From an uncultured Bacilli bacterium (GTDB lineage: Bacteria; Bacillota_I; Bacilli_A; RF39; UBA660), in NCBI GenBank assembly GCA_947627805.1, contig CANQXB010000001.1:52644-116643 (forward strand): DNA of 64,000 bases. Reading direction: 5' to 3'. Shown piece after piece: positions 25,602 through 34,270 of this stretch (within the stretch, counting starts at the first letter, position 1; the number at the start of each line of letters is the position of its first letter). The position numbers were made by a program, and so were the translations under genes. Under the pieces are notes generated by a model. The model was not told the origin of the DNA. It saw only the letters and a program-made list of their open reading frames with translations, and did not search any database.

Positions 25602-27070
25602 ATATGTCCTTCCAACAAAGCTGTATAAAAATCTAAATATTCTTTATCCGATTCACAAAGATTTTTTGCTATAAAATGCCCTTCTTCTATATCATATCGC
25701 AATTCTTCTTGCGCGCATGATTCACACATTTTAGTATATGTTATGCCACCTGTAATTACATTATATACGGGTATTAAATATACTTCATCTGGATCATAAT
25801 GAGATTCGCAACATTCGCATAGTTCTTTATTTAAACAATTATAACAAACGATTTCACATGCTTCTCCGCAATCATCCTCAATTAGCGGTTCCCCGCATAC
25901 AACGCAATGAGCAGTTGCCCCAATACTAATATCTATGGTTTTAGGAACATAATTGCGGGAACATACAAAAGGATAAGATGGGTTATTAGGAAAATCATTA
26001 TATACTAATCCATGAGAAACAAAGAAAATTCGATGTGCTCTCTCATTAGTAGTAGGAGACCAATCCCAATATAGAGAATCTTTATATTCTTCTTGTTTAT
26101 ATTGGTAATTCCATTTGAGGTTTTCCTTAACCAAATCTTCGATGCCGGAAAGCGCGGCACAGTCAATTGATTTAGAATGGAATGGATAACTTTTACCTAT
26201 AATTGCAATATGTTTATTAACAAAAGCAAAAGCTCTCCAAAATTTATTTGGTAGAGGTTGTCGCATTCCTGATACTTGCATATCTTTACTATGTTTAGCA
26301 TATACAATTAAACAATTTTTACTTCCAAGATATTCAAGAATACCTGCTCTATATGCTCCTGGACGCCTAAAATCGAGGCATGAGGTCCAGCCGCAATGAT
26401 TATCACTTGCCATCAATATATCTAAAGGATGAATACTAATTACAATAGACCGCGGACGTGTGCTGCGGGTGCGTATATTTGAGATTGCATCACACCAACG
26501 TGTAAATAATGGTAAAATATTTTTTTGTATTTTTTCATCTAAGCACATTATAATTTTGCGGATGCCTTTAATTGGTTTACATCCTTCAGGAATTTTTACT
26601 TTTTTACCGTTAACAGTAAATTCATAAGTCTTTTGGACACGTTGTTCTGCAATTTGTTTATAGCTAAACAAACACGTAAGATCAAAAACATCTTCTTCTT
26701 TGATAAATGGAAAGACATTATAAAAAAATCGTGCTACAAATATATCTTGGAACACATTTTGTAAAGAATCTTCATCCATGTTCATATATATTTTAGCTTC
26801 CCACGTATCAATGGGATAAAAATTATAAATAGTAGATAAGTCTTGAGCGATTACATCAGTTGAGTCATTAAATAAAGATACATCAACAGGAATTTCAACT
26901 CTAAGTTTACCGCCAAGAGCTTTACAAAGAGTTGTTTTATTTTTATTCCAGTCACCTAATAAATCTTCTATAGGTAATAGATACTCATCATGAGGATAAC
27001 TAACAGATAATTGATAATAATTATATATATCGTGTAATTCATCTTCTGATAAAAGATCAATAGGATACAT
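25598..27070 (-). CDS. Large conserved phage protein with zinc-finger C-terminus
   Basis: 490 residues. The central SIHPLDILMASDNHCGWTSC...GAYRAGILEYL block is a pattern I recall from other Firmicutes phage proteins of unknown function. The region from about residue 385 has four CxxC pairs (CVVCGEPL, CYNCLNKELCECC, CESCAQEE), probably two zinc sites. Part of the 24.7-27.3 kb leftward operon. Confidence 0.6.
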   Translation of the reverse strand: MYPIDLLSEDELHDIYNYYQLSVSYPHDEYLLPIEDLLGDWNKNKTTLCKALGGKLRVEIPVDVSLFNDSTDVIAQDLSTIYNFYPIDTWEAKIYMNMDEDSLQNVFQDIFVARFFYNVFPFIKEEDVFDLTCLFSYKQIAEQRVQKTYEFTVNGKKVKIPEGCKPIKGIRKIIMCLDEKIQKNILPLFTRWCDAISNIRTRSTRPRSIVISIHPLDILMASDNHCGWTSCLDFRRPGAYRAGILEYLGSKNCLIVYAKHSKDMQVSGMRQPLPNKFWRAFAFVNKHIAIIGKSYPFHSKSIDCAALSGIEDLVKENLKWNYQYKQEEYKDSLYWDWSPTTNERAHRIFFVSHGLVYNDFPNNPSYPFVCSRNYVPKTIDISIGATAHCVVCGEPLIEDDCGEACEIVCYNCLNKELCECCESHYDPDEVYLIPVYNVITGGITYTKMCESCAQEELRYDIEEGHFIAKNLCESDKEYLDFYTALLEGHI

Positions 27071-27079
27071 CTTTTTCCT

Positions 27080-27328
27080 CTACTCTATAATATCAATCTC
27101 TTCATCTATTCTATCTTTACTATATTGCGGAAGCATTAAATAATCTAAATTATATTCTTCAAAAAAACCATTCATTTGTTCAAAAGTTACTTTACCATTA
27201 TATGTATCTTTTATTTCTTGTATCATCTCTTCTGTTCTCGCGGCTAAATCATTTTCTATCATTGAAAACATACCAGCATTAGGGGGGAATAATTGTGGTG
27301 GAAAAATTTGTGTAAAATCTTCTTCCAT
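27080..27328 (-). CDS. Unknown small acidic protein
   Basis: 82 residues, first gene after the promoter at 27360. ATG follows AAAGGAGTTAAT. Helical and acidic. Not recognised. Confidence 0.5.
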   Translation of the reverse strand: MEEDFTQIFPPQLFPPNAGMFSMIENDLAARTEEMIQEIKDTYNGKVTFEQMNGFFEEYNLDYLMLPQYSKDRIDEEIDIIE

Positions 27329-27359
27329 ATTAACTCCTTTACTCTATTTACTATAATAT

Positions 27360-27388
27360 ATTATATCATAAAGGAATTATTTTGTCTA
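27360..27388 (-). promoter_or_regulatory. Sigma-A type promoter
   Basis: TAGACA-17-TATAAT reading leftward into the operon 27328-24774. Confidence 0.75.
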
Positions 27389-27441
27389 ATAGATTTTTAG
27401 ACAAAGTTATAAAAATAAAAAAAGTGCGGAAACCCGCACTT

Positions 27442-28899
27442 TTAATAATGAATTGCTTGAATTACTTCTTCTAGTTTTAATCCTTGGTTTGCCTCCATAT
27501 ATGGGAACAATTTAAATACTTTATCATTTAGTGCGGTCATTAGATGAACATAAGGATTATTTGGATTAGCAATCTGTCCTTTGTAATTGCCTAAGTCAAA
27601 ACTAAATATATCTGTACGACCATATTTTGTACAATAACGATTATAAGAATTAACAGTATTCTCACGACTATTATAATAATGGTCTTCCATTGTTTGCATA
27701 TCACTAATAAGAAAGATGCGGTCAACTTTTTCATCTAATTGATTGAATGCTTTTGGAACATTAGTGCCATATCCTAGATTTTCTTCATCAATCATATGTT
27801 CAATACTAACAAATGGATTAAATCTAATTGCATTTGTATCATAATTTTTCTTTTTAGCTGAAGTGCCAAATTTAATGAATACACTTTCAGGATTTTGAAT
27901 CAATAGAGTCGCCGCATATACTGCGCCAACTTCTTTAAGAGTAATAACACTCTTAGGTGACATGCGACAATCCATAGACCCAGATATATCAAGCATAATA
28001 GCTGTGCGGCCATCCAGCTGGGGAATATTTCCAACAGCCGCATAGAATGCTTGTTGAAGAGCATCAATTAAATTACCTGGCACAATATCTTTAATCTCAC
28101 GATAAGCCGCATAAATTTGATATGGAAATACTAATGATTTATAGATTGCTATTTGATTACATACTTGGCCGCAAAGATATTTAGTAATCCACTCTCTTGA
28201 AACTCCGCTTTGTAAAATATTGCGGAGATTGCGGATGAGCGCTAAATATCCAAGTTGCTTTTTCTCAACTAGATTTTGCCAAGCCTTACAACGTTCTTCT
28301 TCTGACTGCTGTTGAGAAATATTACGTTCCCACGTATCAATTTCTGAATATTGTTCATATACAAACTTATCAATATGCGGGGAAGTTGCATGAGTAATTC
28401 TAATTAAATCATGCATATTATATTTTTTACCCTTTAGCTTATATTTTGCTAATTGGTAACCTGTTAACTGTGAGAGATAATCGCAAATACCTCGAACCAC
28501 CGCATGAGATCTCTTTTGTCCCATCATCTCAATTGCCGCGAATAGTTCTGCCGCGTCATCAGGTCTATGCGGGAAGTGCGCATAGAACTGACGTTTATTA
28601 GCAAATTGGAGGTCATTAAGATACGCCGCTACTAAAGTAGCCGCGCTCCGCATTCCAAGTTCATTACGAGCAAAGTAAGCGCCCTTTGCCGCAAATTCTG
28701 GCCCCTTAGTATCAATTACTTTTTGAGTCAGATCAAGGAAACGAGTTGTTTGTTCTGTTTCTGTTTCATAAAATTTATCTGAGAGGAAAGATGAAAACAT
28801 AAAATTAATCCAATCCTCTGTTGGATTTTTTTGATACAACTCTGCGCCCTCGTATGATATTGTTTTAGGTGCTTCTTGCTTCATATTAAATTTGGACAT
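27442..28899 (-). CDS. TROVE-domain protein (Ro60/Rsr homologue)
   Basis: 485 residues, the usual size of Ro proteins. Residues 20-290 fit the TROVE ring of helical repeats (FAAKGAYFARNELGMRSAATLVAAYL, MIGQ-like EMMGQKRSHAVVRGICDYL). Residues 295-480 fit a von Willebrand A domain with MIDAS residues DISGSMD, a Thr in GYGTNVP and FLISDMQ. Ro proteins bind Y RNAs and the ends of misfolded RNAs and work with exonucleases. Expressed from 29158-29186 through a 240-nt structured leader. Confidence 0.9.
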   Translation of the reverse strand: MSKFNMKQEAPKTISYEGAELYQKNPTEDWINFMFSSFLSDKFYETETEQTTRFLDLTQKVIDTKGPEFAAKGAYFARNELGMRSAATLVAAYLNDLQFANKRQFYAHFPHRPDDAAELFAAIEMMGQKRSHAVVRGICDYLSQLTGYQLAKYKLKGKKYNMHDLIRITHATSPHIDKFVYEQYSEIDTWERNISQQQSEEERCKAWQNLVEKKQLGYLALIRNLRNILQSGVSREWITKYLCGQVCNQIAIYKSLVFPYQIYAAYREIKDIVPGNLIDALQQAFYAAVGNIPQLDGRTAIMLDISGSMDCRMSPKSVITLKEVGAVYAATLLIQNPESVFIKFGTSAKKKNYDTNAIRFNPFVSIEHMIDEENLGYGTNVPKAFNQLDEKVDRIFLISDMQTMEDHYYNSRENTVNSYNRYCTKYGRTDIFSFDLGNYKGQIANPNNPYVHLMTALNDKVFKLFPYMEANQGLKLEEVIQAIHY

Positions 28900-28924
28900 T
28901 ATCTCTCCTTATATATCTCACGGG

Positions 28925-29145
28925 GAAATACTATAGAAGGTAATATGATAGCTTATCATGTCAGCTATGTTTTCCTTATTATATACTGAAGTAACCTTCT
29001 AACCATCACCCGCAACTTACATAAATGGGCACTATATTAATAATGCCCTTAGATAGAGAAAGGAAAAAAGGTACAAATAAGGACATACTTAAAAAAGTGT
29101 TTACATACCATCCTTTATATGAAGTAACTTTTTTACCATCACTTA
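28925..29145 (-). ncRNA. Structured leader or possible Y-like RNA upstream of the TROVE gene
   Basis: A 24-nt motif occurs twice on the minus strand (29143-29120 and 29010-28987; 20 of 24 identical), sharing GTGATGGT and GTTACTTCA. Between them is a GGGCA/TGCCC hairpin (29027-29048). In copy B, TAGAAGGT pairs with ACCTTCTA (28942-28935), enclosing an ATAGCT/AGCTAT hairpin. Bacterial Y RNAs are often next to rsr genes, so a Y-like RNA or Ro autoregulatory site is possible. Confidence 0.45.
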
Positions 29146-29157
29146 TTTGATATTTAT

Positions 29158-29186
29158 ATTATATATTAATTTTTTTATATTGTCAA
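29158..29186 (-). promoter_or_regulatory. Promoter for the TROVE gene
   Basis: Perfect TTGACA-17-TATAAT reading leftward; its -35 lies 5 bp from the -35 of the divergent promoter at 29192. Confidence 0.85.
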
Positions 29187-29191
29187 ATTTT

Positions 29192-29221
29192 TTGACATGT
29201 TTTTTACAATTATGGTATAAT
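29192..29221 (+). promoter_or_regulatory. Divergent promoter for the Cys-rich gene
   Basis: TTGACA-18-TATAAT reading rightward into the gene at 29244. Together with 29158-29186 the two -35 boxes make the palindrome TGTCAAATTTTTTGACA. Confidence 0.82.
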
Positions 29222-29243
29222 AAATTTAAAAGAGAGGAGTTTT

Positions 29244-29546
29244 ATGGACGATAAAAAATATATTAAGTTGTTATGTAGTGATTGTGACAATCAAAATATA
29301 TGCGTATATGGAGATAAATATTGTTGGTGGTTAGACCAAGAAAATATTGGATGTACTAGATTAGTTGATTCTGAAACGCATGATGAATATTTTTATCGTA
29401 CAAATGAAGAACTACCTTTATTTTTAGCCAATCCAAAAGTCAATGAAGAACAAAAGATAAAGAAGTTCAATGAGCTTTTGGATTGGCTTGATAAGTTCAT
29501 ATACTCCGCACCTATAGGAAGGATATGCGGGAGTCCGCAAGATTAA
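29244..29546 (+). CDS. Unknown Cys-rich protein on the opposite strand
   Basis: 100 residues, ATG after GAGAGGAG. N-terminal LLCSDCDNQNICVYGDKYCWW has six cysteines within 35 residues and may bind metal. It is an isolated rightward gene in a leftward region and converges on the gene at 29543. Function unknown. Confidence 0.6.
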   Translation: MDDKKYIKLLCSDCDNQNICVYGDKYCWWLDQENIGCTRLVDSETHDEYFYRTNEELPLFLANPKVNEEQKIKKFNELLDWLDKFIYSAPIGRICGSPQD

Positions 29547-29896
29547 TTATAATTCTTGCGCTGTTTCATTTGCTCCAAATATGCGCGTCCTTTGTCTGTT
29601 AAAACATATACCGCATCATCGTCGTCCTTATCCTCATCGTCTTCTTGGTCATCTTTAAAGAAATCCTCAAACAGCTTATAAATAGCTCTCATGTGTGATT
29701 CATACTCTTCATAGCGCCAATCAGAAAAACAATCTTGGCAGATATGTCGTTCCCGTACTTTGAACAGGTTTCTGTCTGGGACAAAAAAAGTATTAATGTA
29801 ATCACCAAAGAGCCCAGGATGCTCAGAATCCTCAACAAAGGACTGCCCGCATACGTCACAACGAAAACGATAAAGTTTCTCTTGTCCTACGTACAT
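29543..29896 (-). CDS. Zinc-finger protein with acidic tail
   Basis: 117 residues. FRCDVCGQSF and HICQDCFSDW supply four cysteines in the N-terminal half; an Asp/Glu run precedes a short C-terminal domain (VYVLTDKGRAYLEQ, winged-helix-like). Unknown function. Confidence 0.55.
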   Translation of the reverse strand: MYVGQEKLYRFRCDVCGQSFVEDSEHPGLFGDYINTFFVPDRNLFKVRERHICQDCFSDWRYEEYESHMRAIYKLFEDFFKDDQEDDEDKDDDDAVYVLTDKGRAYLEQMKQRKNYN

Positions 29897-29915
29897 TTTT
29901 TGTTCCTTTCTCTCT

Positions 29916-30143
29916 TTATTTTACTTTGCGAATCTCAAATACTACACCTTGTTTAGGCTTATGCGCATTAAGAAAGTCTTGTGCATCTTCTTTTGTTGCA
30001 AAAGAAAAAGCATCATCTAATTTAGTAACTCTTTCTCCTTTTTCATTAATAGCACGAAAACTACTATCAGGTCCCATATATTTATGAGTATCTGTATTAT
30101 AAATAGCTTCAGTTCTCTTACCATATACTAGATATTGGCCCAT
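29916..30143 (-). CDS. Unknown small protein
   Basis: 75 residues, MGQYLVYGKRTEAIYNTDTH..., with a C-terminal FSFATKEDAQDFLNAHKP segment typical of small phage proteins with an alpha/beta fold. ATG after AAGGAGAATAT. Unknown function. Confidence 0.5.
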   Translation of the reverse strand: MGQYLVYGKRTEAIYNTDTHKYMGPDSSFRAINEKGERVTKLDDAFSFATKEDAQDFLNAHKPKQGVVFEIRKVK

Positions 30144-30165
30144 ATATTCTCCTTATAATTATTTT

Positions 30166-30363
30166 TTAAATAATTTTTATTGGAGGTTCATTATAACCTT
30201 TTATTTTATTTTTGTCAAGTATCCGCGGTGATGACTTATGAGATACATAAACACCAGAGCGAGATAAATCTGGAGTAATATCATCTTTACCGGCCTTAGA
30301 AATTTTTACAGCTAACCTTTTAAGACTTTTGGGAAGTGTTTTGTCGAGTATGGGATTTGTCAT
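30166..30363 (-). CDS. Unknown small basic protein
   Basis: 65 residues from ATG 30363, which overlaps the stop of the 33-residue membrane protein upstream (ATGA), so translation is coupled. MTNPILDKTLPKSLKRLAVKISKAGKD... basic. Not recognised. Confidence 0.5.
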   Translation of the reverse strand: MTNPILDKTLPKSLKRLAVKISKAGKDDITPDLSRSGVYVSHKSSPRILDKNKIKGYNEPPIKII

Positions 30364-30461
30364 AGCACGCAAAACCATAACATCGCAAGGATAAAACAAG
30401 ATATAGTTAATATCATAGAAGACGATATTAAAATATAAAACACTGCTTGATAGTCTTTCAT
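30360..30461 (-). CDS. Tiny membrane protein (33 residues)
   Basis: MKDYQAVFYILISSSMIL... is almost entirely one transmembrane helix. The ATG at 30461 is two bases after the preceding stop, and the gene is coupled to the next by ATGA. Support is the conserved chain of overlaps and TAGG upstream. Confidence 0.45.
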   Translation of the reverse strand: MKDYQAVFYILISSSMILTISCFILAMLWFCVL

Positions 30462-30462
30462 T

Positions 30463-30552
30463 TCAATACCTAAATTTATTATTATTACTACTTAATATTG
30501 CAAAGATAATACCTATTAATAATAATATTAATCCAAGTATTAATCCATACAT
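30463..30552 (-). CDS. Tiny membrane protein (29 residues)
   Basis: MYGLILGLILLLIGIIFAIL followed by a polar tail. GGGAG lies five bases before the ATG, which overlaps the end of the upstream gene. A single transmembrane helix; function unknown. Confidence 0.5.
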   Translation of the reverse strand: MYGLILGLILLLIGIIFAILSSNNNKFRY

Positions 30553-30776
30553 TGAAACTCCCAATCTTCTTCCCGTAAACAATCTTCATAAGTTGGAAAA
30601 AATGTTTCTCCTCTATGATTAATCCAATCATATGCAATTGGAACATTAGCCCAAGCTAATACTTGTCGGCAAAGTCTCTTCTCTCTCTCAGAAAGTTCAT
30701 CACTATTAAGCAATTGCTCAATTTTGCGGGTCTTAATGCGGGGATCTCTATCCATGAAATAATCAATATCAATCAT
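30540..30776 (-). CDS. Unknown small protein
   Basis: 78 residues, ATG after AGGAAGAATA. IEQLLNSDELSEREKRLCRQVLAWANVPIAYDWINHRG... predicts helices; no known motif. Follows metallophosphoesterase 3 in one operon. Confidence 0.55.
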   Translation of the reverse strand: MIDIDYFMDRDPRIKTRKIEQLLNSDELSEREKRLCRQVLAWANVPIAYDWINHRGETFFPTYEDCLREEDWEFQCMD

Positions 30777-30790
30777 TATTCTTCCTCATT

Positions 30791-31615
30791 TCAATAGTAC
30801 CTAGCGAAAATTTCATCATTCTCTACATAGGCAAAATCATCACATACACACCGCATCTGTGAGACTTCTTCATCGCCCCAATCTTCAAAGCTATCTTTAT
30901 GATAGTGGCCATGAATCCAAGGAATTTGCGGGAACTTGCGATAGACACCTTCTAGGATGCGCTGTCCCGCGGTTGTCGCATCGAAGGGCAGGTCATATTC
31001 TTTATTATAATTTAAAGAAATATGCGATGGTGCATCATGAGAAACAATTACATCTGGAGTAAAACTCATTGTTGCGAGAACCAATTTCACACCTGTATAA
31101 TCAACATCCTCATTTTCCCACCAAGAACGATGATTACACCGCACACTCTCAAAACGACTGCGGTAAAGATAATATCTCTCCATATCTTCTGGATCACTAG
31201 GGTTGGCTGGCGTATGCCACAGGTCATGCGAAGCTGCACCAGGAATCAAAAAGAATTTTTGACCCGCAATTTCACCCGCCCATGGTCTATCTATAATATA
31301 AATGTTATCAAAATACTCACCATACATTACGAATTGCCGCACAGGATAATTACCAAGATAGATACTATCCATAGCGCCATATGCATCTCGATCATCATGG
31401 TTGCCGCACATTGCATAGATAGGATAACCAAGGTTATTTAGGAAGTGCGCATATCGCAATTCTCTTTGCATATCTTCAATTGTGTGGTCAGGAGAAAGAA
31501 CTCCAAAAGGAATACCAAAGTCACCAGCAATGATTACCGCGTCAGCTTGATGTTTCTGCGGCCACTCCCGCAAAACTGGGCAGCCATGAATATCGCCTGT
31601 AATGTAAACTGTCAT
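30791..31615 (-). CDS. Calcineurin-like metallophosphoesterase 3
   Basis: 274 residues, ATG after AAGGAGAGAGA. Motifs YITGDIHG, IIAGDFG, MCGNHDDRD, VIVSHDAPSH and HGHYHKDS. Promoter at 31638-31666. It lies directly downstream of the Rnl2-like RNA ligase, so end-processing of RNA is a reasonable inference. Confidence 0.86.
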   Translation of the reverse strand: MTVYITGDIHGCPVLREWPQKHQADAVIIAGDFGIPFGVLSPDHTIEDMQRELRYAHFLNNLGYPIYAMCGNHDDRDAYGAMDSIYLGNYPVRQFVMYGEYFDNIYIIDRPWAGEIAGQKFFLIPGAASHDLWHTPANPSDPEDMERYYLYRSRFESVRCNHRSWWENEDVDYTGVKLVLATMSFTPDVIVSHDAPSHISLNYNKEYDLPFDATTAGQRILEGVYRKFPQIPWIHGHYHKDSFEDWGDEEVSQMRCVCDDFAYVENDEIFARYY

Positions 31616-31637
31616 TCTCTCTCCTTTCTTTTATTAT

Positions 31638-31666
31638 ATTATAACATTAAAAAATATTACTGTCTA
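31638..31666 (-). promoter_or_regulatory. Sigma-A type promoter
   Basis: TAGACA-17-TATAAT reading leftward into metallophosphoesterase 3. Confidence 0.75.
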
Positions 31667-31685
31667 ATAGTTTTTTAGAATGCGG

Positions 31686-32630
31686 CTATCCTAGATTTAT
31701 AAATGCACGAGCTGCCGCAAAGGTCTCTCGTTGAAGAGCTGCGAAATTAATAGTCGGGTTCTTCCATTTCTTACAAATGAGAGCTATTTCATCAAGAACC
31801 GCATCTCTCCAAACCATTTGTAGGTACATTCCAATATGCTTATTTGTTTTAGTACTGAATTGTTCGTTAAGAGTATTCTCAATTTTTGCGATAGCTTTCC
31901 CGCATTCTTCATCAGTGACACAATATTTGACAATCTCTTTTTCTGTCTCTCCTGCGGGAATTACTTTCTTGCTCTTGGATTTGTCTTGTCGATACTGCGG
32001 CCGCACATATTTACCAATTTCATAGCGGCCATATTTATTAAGATAATCAAGTCGCCGCACAACCAAACCTTCTCCAATAGCGCCATTGAGCATTAGGAAA
32101 GTATTTTTTTCAGCCTCAGCCGCAATATCTTGTGTCGTTGGATTTTCAAGAGTTTTAAATGGTACATAATAAGGATATTTTTCTTCTCCATACATGTCCC
32201 AATAGACATCAAGAAGCTCTCGCCATTCCGCATCTTCTAGGTAGCGGCCTGTGGATGAATCATAAATATCAAACACCCACAAGTGTTCAAGTGCTAGAGT
32301 TGGATCATAAGATTTAATGCTTCCGATAAATTTGCGGGAACCGAGCCATTCTCCATATATAATATAGGAAGGATTATCTGTTAGCACTTGCCGCAAAACA
32401 ACCTTTTCAGAAGTATTTACATTAGACCACCAGAGAGCAAAATCTGCGTTGTCTTTCTCTATAGTGATGGTGCGAGTGCGGGAGCCTGCGCAAAATTCGC
32501 CATCATTGAACCAGACACAAGAATTAGTGCCATCCAGCTTTGGAGAAATTGTGACAGTGCCATTGAGAAGTCCTTCTACATCAGGAGACTCCAGTTTTTC
32601 AACATGATTATATGAACGATAAGTAGTCAT
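31686..32630 (-). CDS. RNA ligase, T4 Rnl2-like
   Basis: 314 residues. Motif I ISPKLDGTNSCVW with the adenylated Lys, motif III-like YIIYGEWLGSRKFIG, motif IV IGEGLVVRRLD, motif V EIGKYVRPQY. The C-terminal helical domain is longer than a bare adenylyltransferase core. Rnl2-type enzymes seal 3'-OH/5'-phosphate nicks in RNA. It complements RtcB, which uses the opposite end chemistry. Promoter at 32657-32685. Confidence 0.87.
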   Translation of the reverse strand: MTTYRSYNHVEKLESPDVEGLLNGTVTISPKLDGTNSCVWFNDGEFCAGSRTRTITIEKDNADFALWWSNVNTSEKVVLRQVLTDNPSYIIYGEWLGSRKFIGSIKSYDPTLALEHLWVFDIYDSSTGRYLEDAEWRELLDVYWDMYGEEKYPYYVPFKTLENPTTQDIAAEAEKNTFLMLNGAIGEGLVVRRLDYLNKYGRYEIGKYVRPQYRQDKSKSKKVIPAGETEKEIVKYCVTDEECGKAIAKIENTLNEQFSTKTNKHIGMYLQMVWRDAVLDEIALICKKWKNPTINFAALQRETFAAARAFINLG

Positions 32631-32656
32631 TGCGCTTCCTTTCTTTCGATGGTTAT

Positions 32657-32685
32657 ATTATATCATAGGAGAAAAAATCAGTCAA
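32657..32685 (-). promoter_or_regulatory. Promoter for the RNA ligase gene
   Basis: TTGACT-17-TATAAT reading leftward, divergent to the promoter at 32723. Confidence 0.72.
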
Positions 32686-32722
32686 GATTTTTATTAGGGT
32701 TAATTGTGTGAAATATTGCGGG

Positions 32723-32751
32723 TTGACTAAAGTTGCGGCGTATGGTATAAT
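32723..32751 (+). promoter_or_regulatory. Rightward promoter of the central region
   Basis: TTGACT-17-TATAAT reading rightward into the gene at 32796. Confidence 0.75.
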
Positions 32752-32795
32752 ATAGTTATTGAAAGGGCGCAAGACTAATAGATAGGAGTTCCCGC

Positions 32796-32969
32796 ATGAA
32801 TGACTGGAAAGAAGATTATGTGTATTATCAATATCTAAAGTATCGCGAGTGTCAAGAAGAGTATAAGCGCATCCAACAGCAACAAGAATTAATTGATGAG
32901 TCAGATAATTGGGATAATTGGGAAACTGCTTTGGTTTATGATGCTTTTGGAGAGCCGCTTGTGGTTTAA
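32796..32969 (+). CDS. Small acidic Tyr/Gln-rich protein (57 residues)
   Basis: MNDWKEDYVYYQYLKYRE... to ...AFGEPLVV. ATG at 32796 with GATAGGAG upstream, stop at 32969, promoter 45 bp before. Unknown function. Confidence 0.6.
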   Translation: MNDWKEDYVYYQYLKYRECQEEYKRIQQQQELIDESDNWDNWETALVYDAFGEPLVV

Positions 32970-32990
32970 ACGTTGATAGGAGATAGTTAT

Positions 32991-33587
32991 ATGGAGATTA
33001 TGCAGTATAAAAAACAAAATAATATGGTCTGTGTTGTTACTTTTAATAATATGGGTCATTATTGCGGGTATGTTGGTGTAAATAAATATCATCCTTTCTT
33101 TGAGGTTGATTATCAAGACTTAGGGTGCGGCATCTCTGTACATGGTGGTCTTACTTATTCTGGAAAAGAAATTGGTGGAAAAGATATTGCGGATGGTCAG
33201 TATTGGTTTCTTGGGTTTGATTGCGCGCATGCGGGTGATGTATGTAGTGAGGATGGTATTGATGCTTTTGGAGATGCGGTTTATGTGTGGACCGCGGAAT
33301 TGGTTATGCGGGAATGTGAGAATTTAGCTAGTCAGTTAAAGAAAATTTATGATGATTGTAAGAGTGAAATTTTAGAAATTGATACTGTCCAAGAGACAAT
33401 GGAATCTATCTTAACTCAATTGTTGGAACTTGGTGAGACTGCGGACAAGTGTGAAGATAAAGCTGATGGTCCTATTAAATTGAGTTGGTATAAATTTAAT
33501 GTTTTGCTTGATTTAGTAATTAGTACAGCAATGGATGCGGCTGATATGTTAGAAATTATACGTTGCCAAGAGCAAGGTAAGAAATAG
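32991..33587 (+). CDS. Conserved phage protein, unknown function
   Basis: 198 residues from ATG 32991 (GGAG upstream). GHYCGYVGVNKYHPFF, ISVHGGLTYSG and YWFLGFDCAHAGD form a block seen in many phage proteins; the conserved Cys and His residues suggest an enzyme or metal site. The C-terminal half is helical. Followed by a strong terminator. Confidence 0.65.
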   Translation: MEIMQYKKQNNMVCVVTFNNMGHYCGYVGVNKYHPFFEVDYQDLGCGISVHGGLTYSGKEIGGKDIADGQYWFLGFDCAHAGDVCSEDGIDAFGDAVYVWTAELVMRECENLASQLKKIYDDCKSEILEIDTVQETMESILTQLLELGETADKCEDKADGPIKLSWYKFNVLLDLVISTAMDAADMLEIIRCQEQGKK

Positions 33588-33613
33588 GGTCTCATGAGAG
33601 GCCCTTATTTTTT
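33586..33613 (+). terminator. Rho-independent terminator
   Basis: GGGTCTC-ATGA-GAGGCCC stem followed by TTATTTTTT, directly after the gene ending at 33587. Confidence 0.82.
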
Positions 33614-33683
33614 CGCGCGGGCGGTCAGGTAAGATATTTCTTTAACTGCCGCATAATATTTTTTATCTGACCAGGCGGCCGCG

Positions 33684-34250
33684 TTTCTCTTAAGATAATT
33701 GTTAGAGAAGAAGTCTGGTAAGATAAGTGCAAGAGGAGATGAGTTTAGGAAAACCAGATAAAAAAAGTTAGGGGAATATGTTAAAAAAGTTAGGGGCCTA
33801 AAAGACAAAGACAAAGATATATAAAAGACATGTCATCTCTCTTTTAGTTTAGTATTTTTATCATGCTAAAACATGATATTTGATATTATATATTAAAAAT
33901 GATAAAAGAAATTTCGGAGAGACTATAAATAAACAGATAGTAAAAAATATAACACATTATTAGTAGGGTAATAAAAAATATAACACATTATAAAAAAAAT
34001 ATAACACAACTTATGCAAAAATATAACACATTATAAAAAAAATATAACACATTATTAGGAGTTATTTATTGACCCGATCAAAAATATAACACATTCCGAT
34101 CAAAAATATAACACAACCCGCCGAAAAATATAACACAACCTATGCAAAAATATAACACCCTAAAAGTAATAAGTAATAAGTAATATAAAAGTAATGTCTC
34201 AACTTCTCTCTTAAGATAATTGTTAGAGAAGAAGTTTGATAAGATGAGTG
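33684..34250 (+). repeat. 45-bp direct repeats flanking the iteron array
   Basis: Copies at about 33685-33729 and 34206-34250, differing at roughly four positions. Each contains an inverted repeat, TCTCTTAA/TTAGAGA. They bracket the iterons, suggesting that both belong to one origin-like unit. Confidence 0.7.
33940..34158 (+). repeat. Iteron array, nine copies of AAAATATAACAC
   Basis: Nine direct copies of AAAATATAACAC, most followed by ATTA or AACC, in about 220 bp with irregular spacing. There is no gene here. The array lies 180 bp before a gene for a DNA-binding protein of replication-initiator type, so it is a candidate replication origin or its regulatory site. Confidence 0.75.
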
Positions 34251-34270
34251 TAAAAGAAGTACGGACTAAT

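Noticed and set aside
28987..29010. Fluoride riboswitch
   Set aside because: GGTGATGG is shared with that class, but the downstream conserved bases and the pseudoknot are not present.
33605..33814. Leftward 69-codon frame beside the origin
   Set aside because: Overlaps a terminator and one of the 45-bp repeats; no start signal.
33940..34158. CRISPR array
   Set aside because: Repeats are short (12 bp), AT-rich and unevenly spaced with no unique spacers of constant length; no cas genes.
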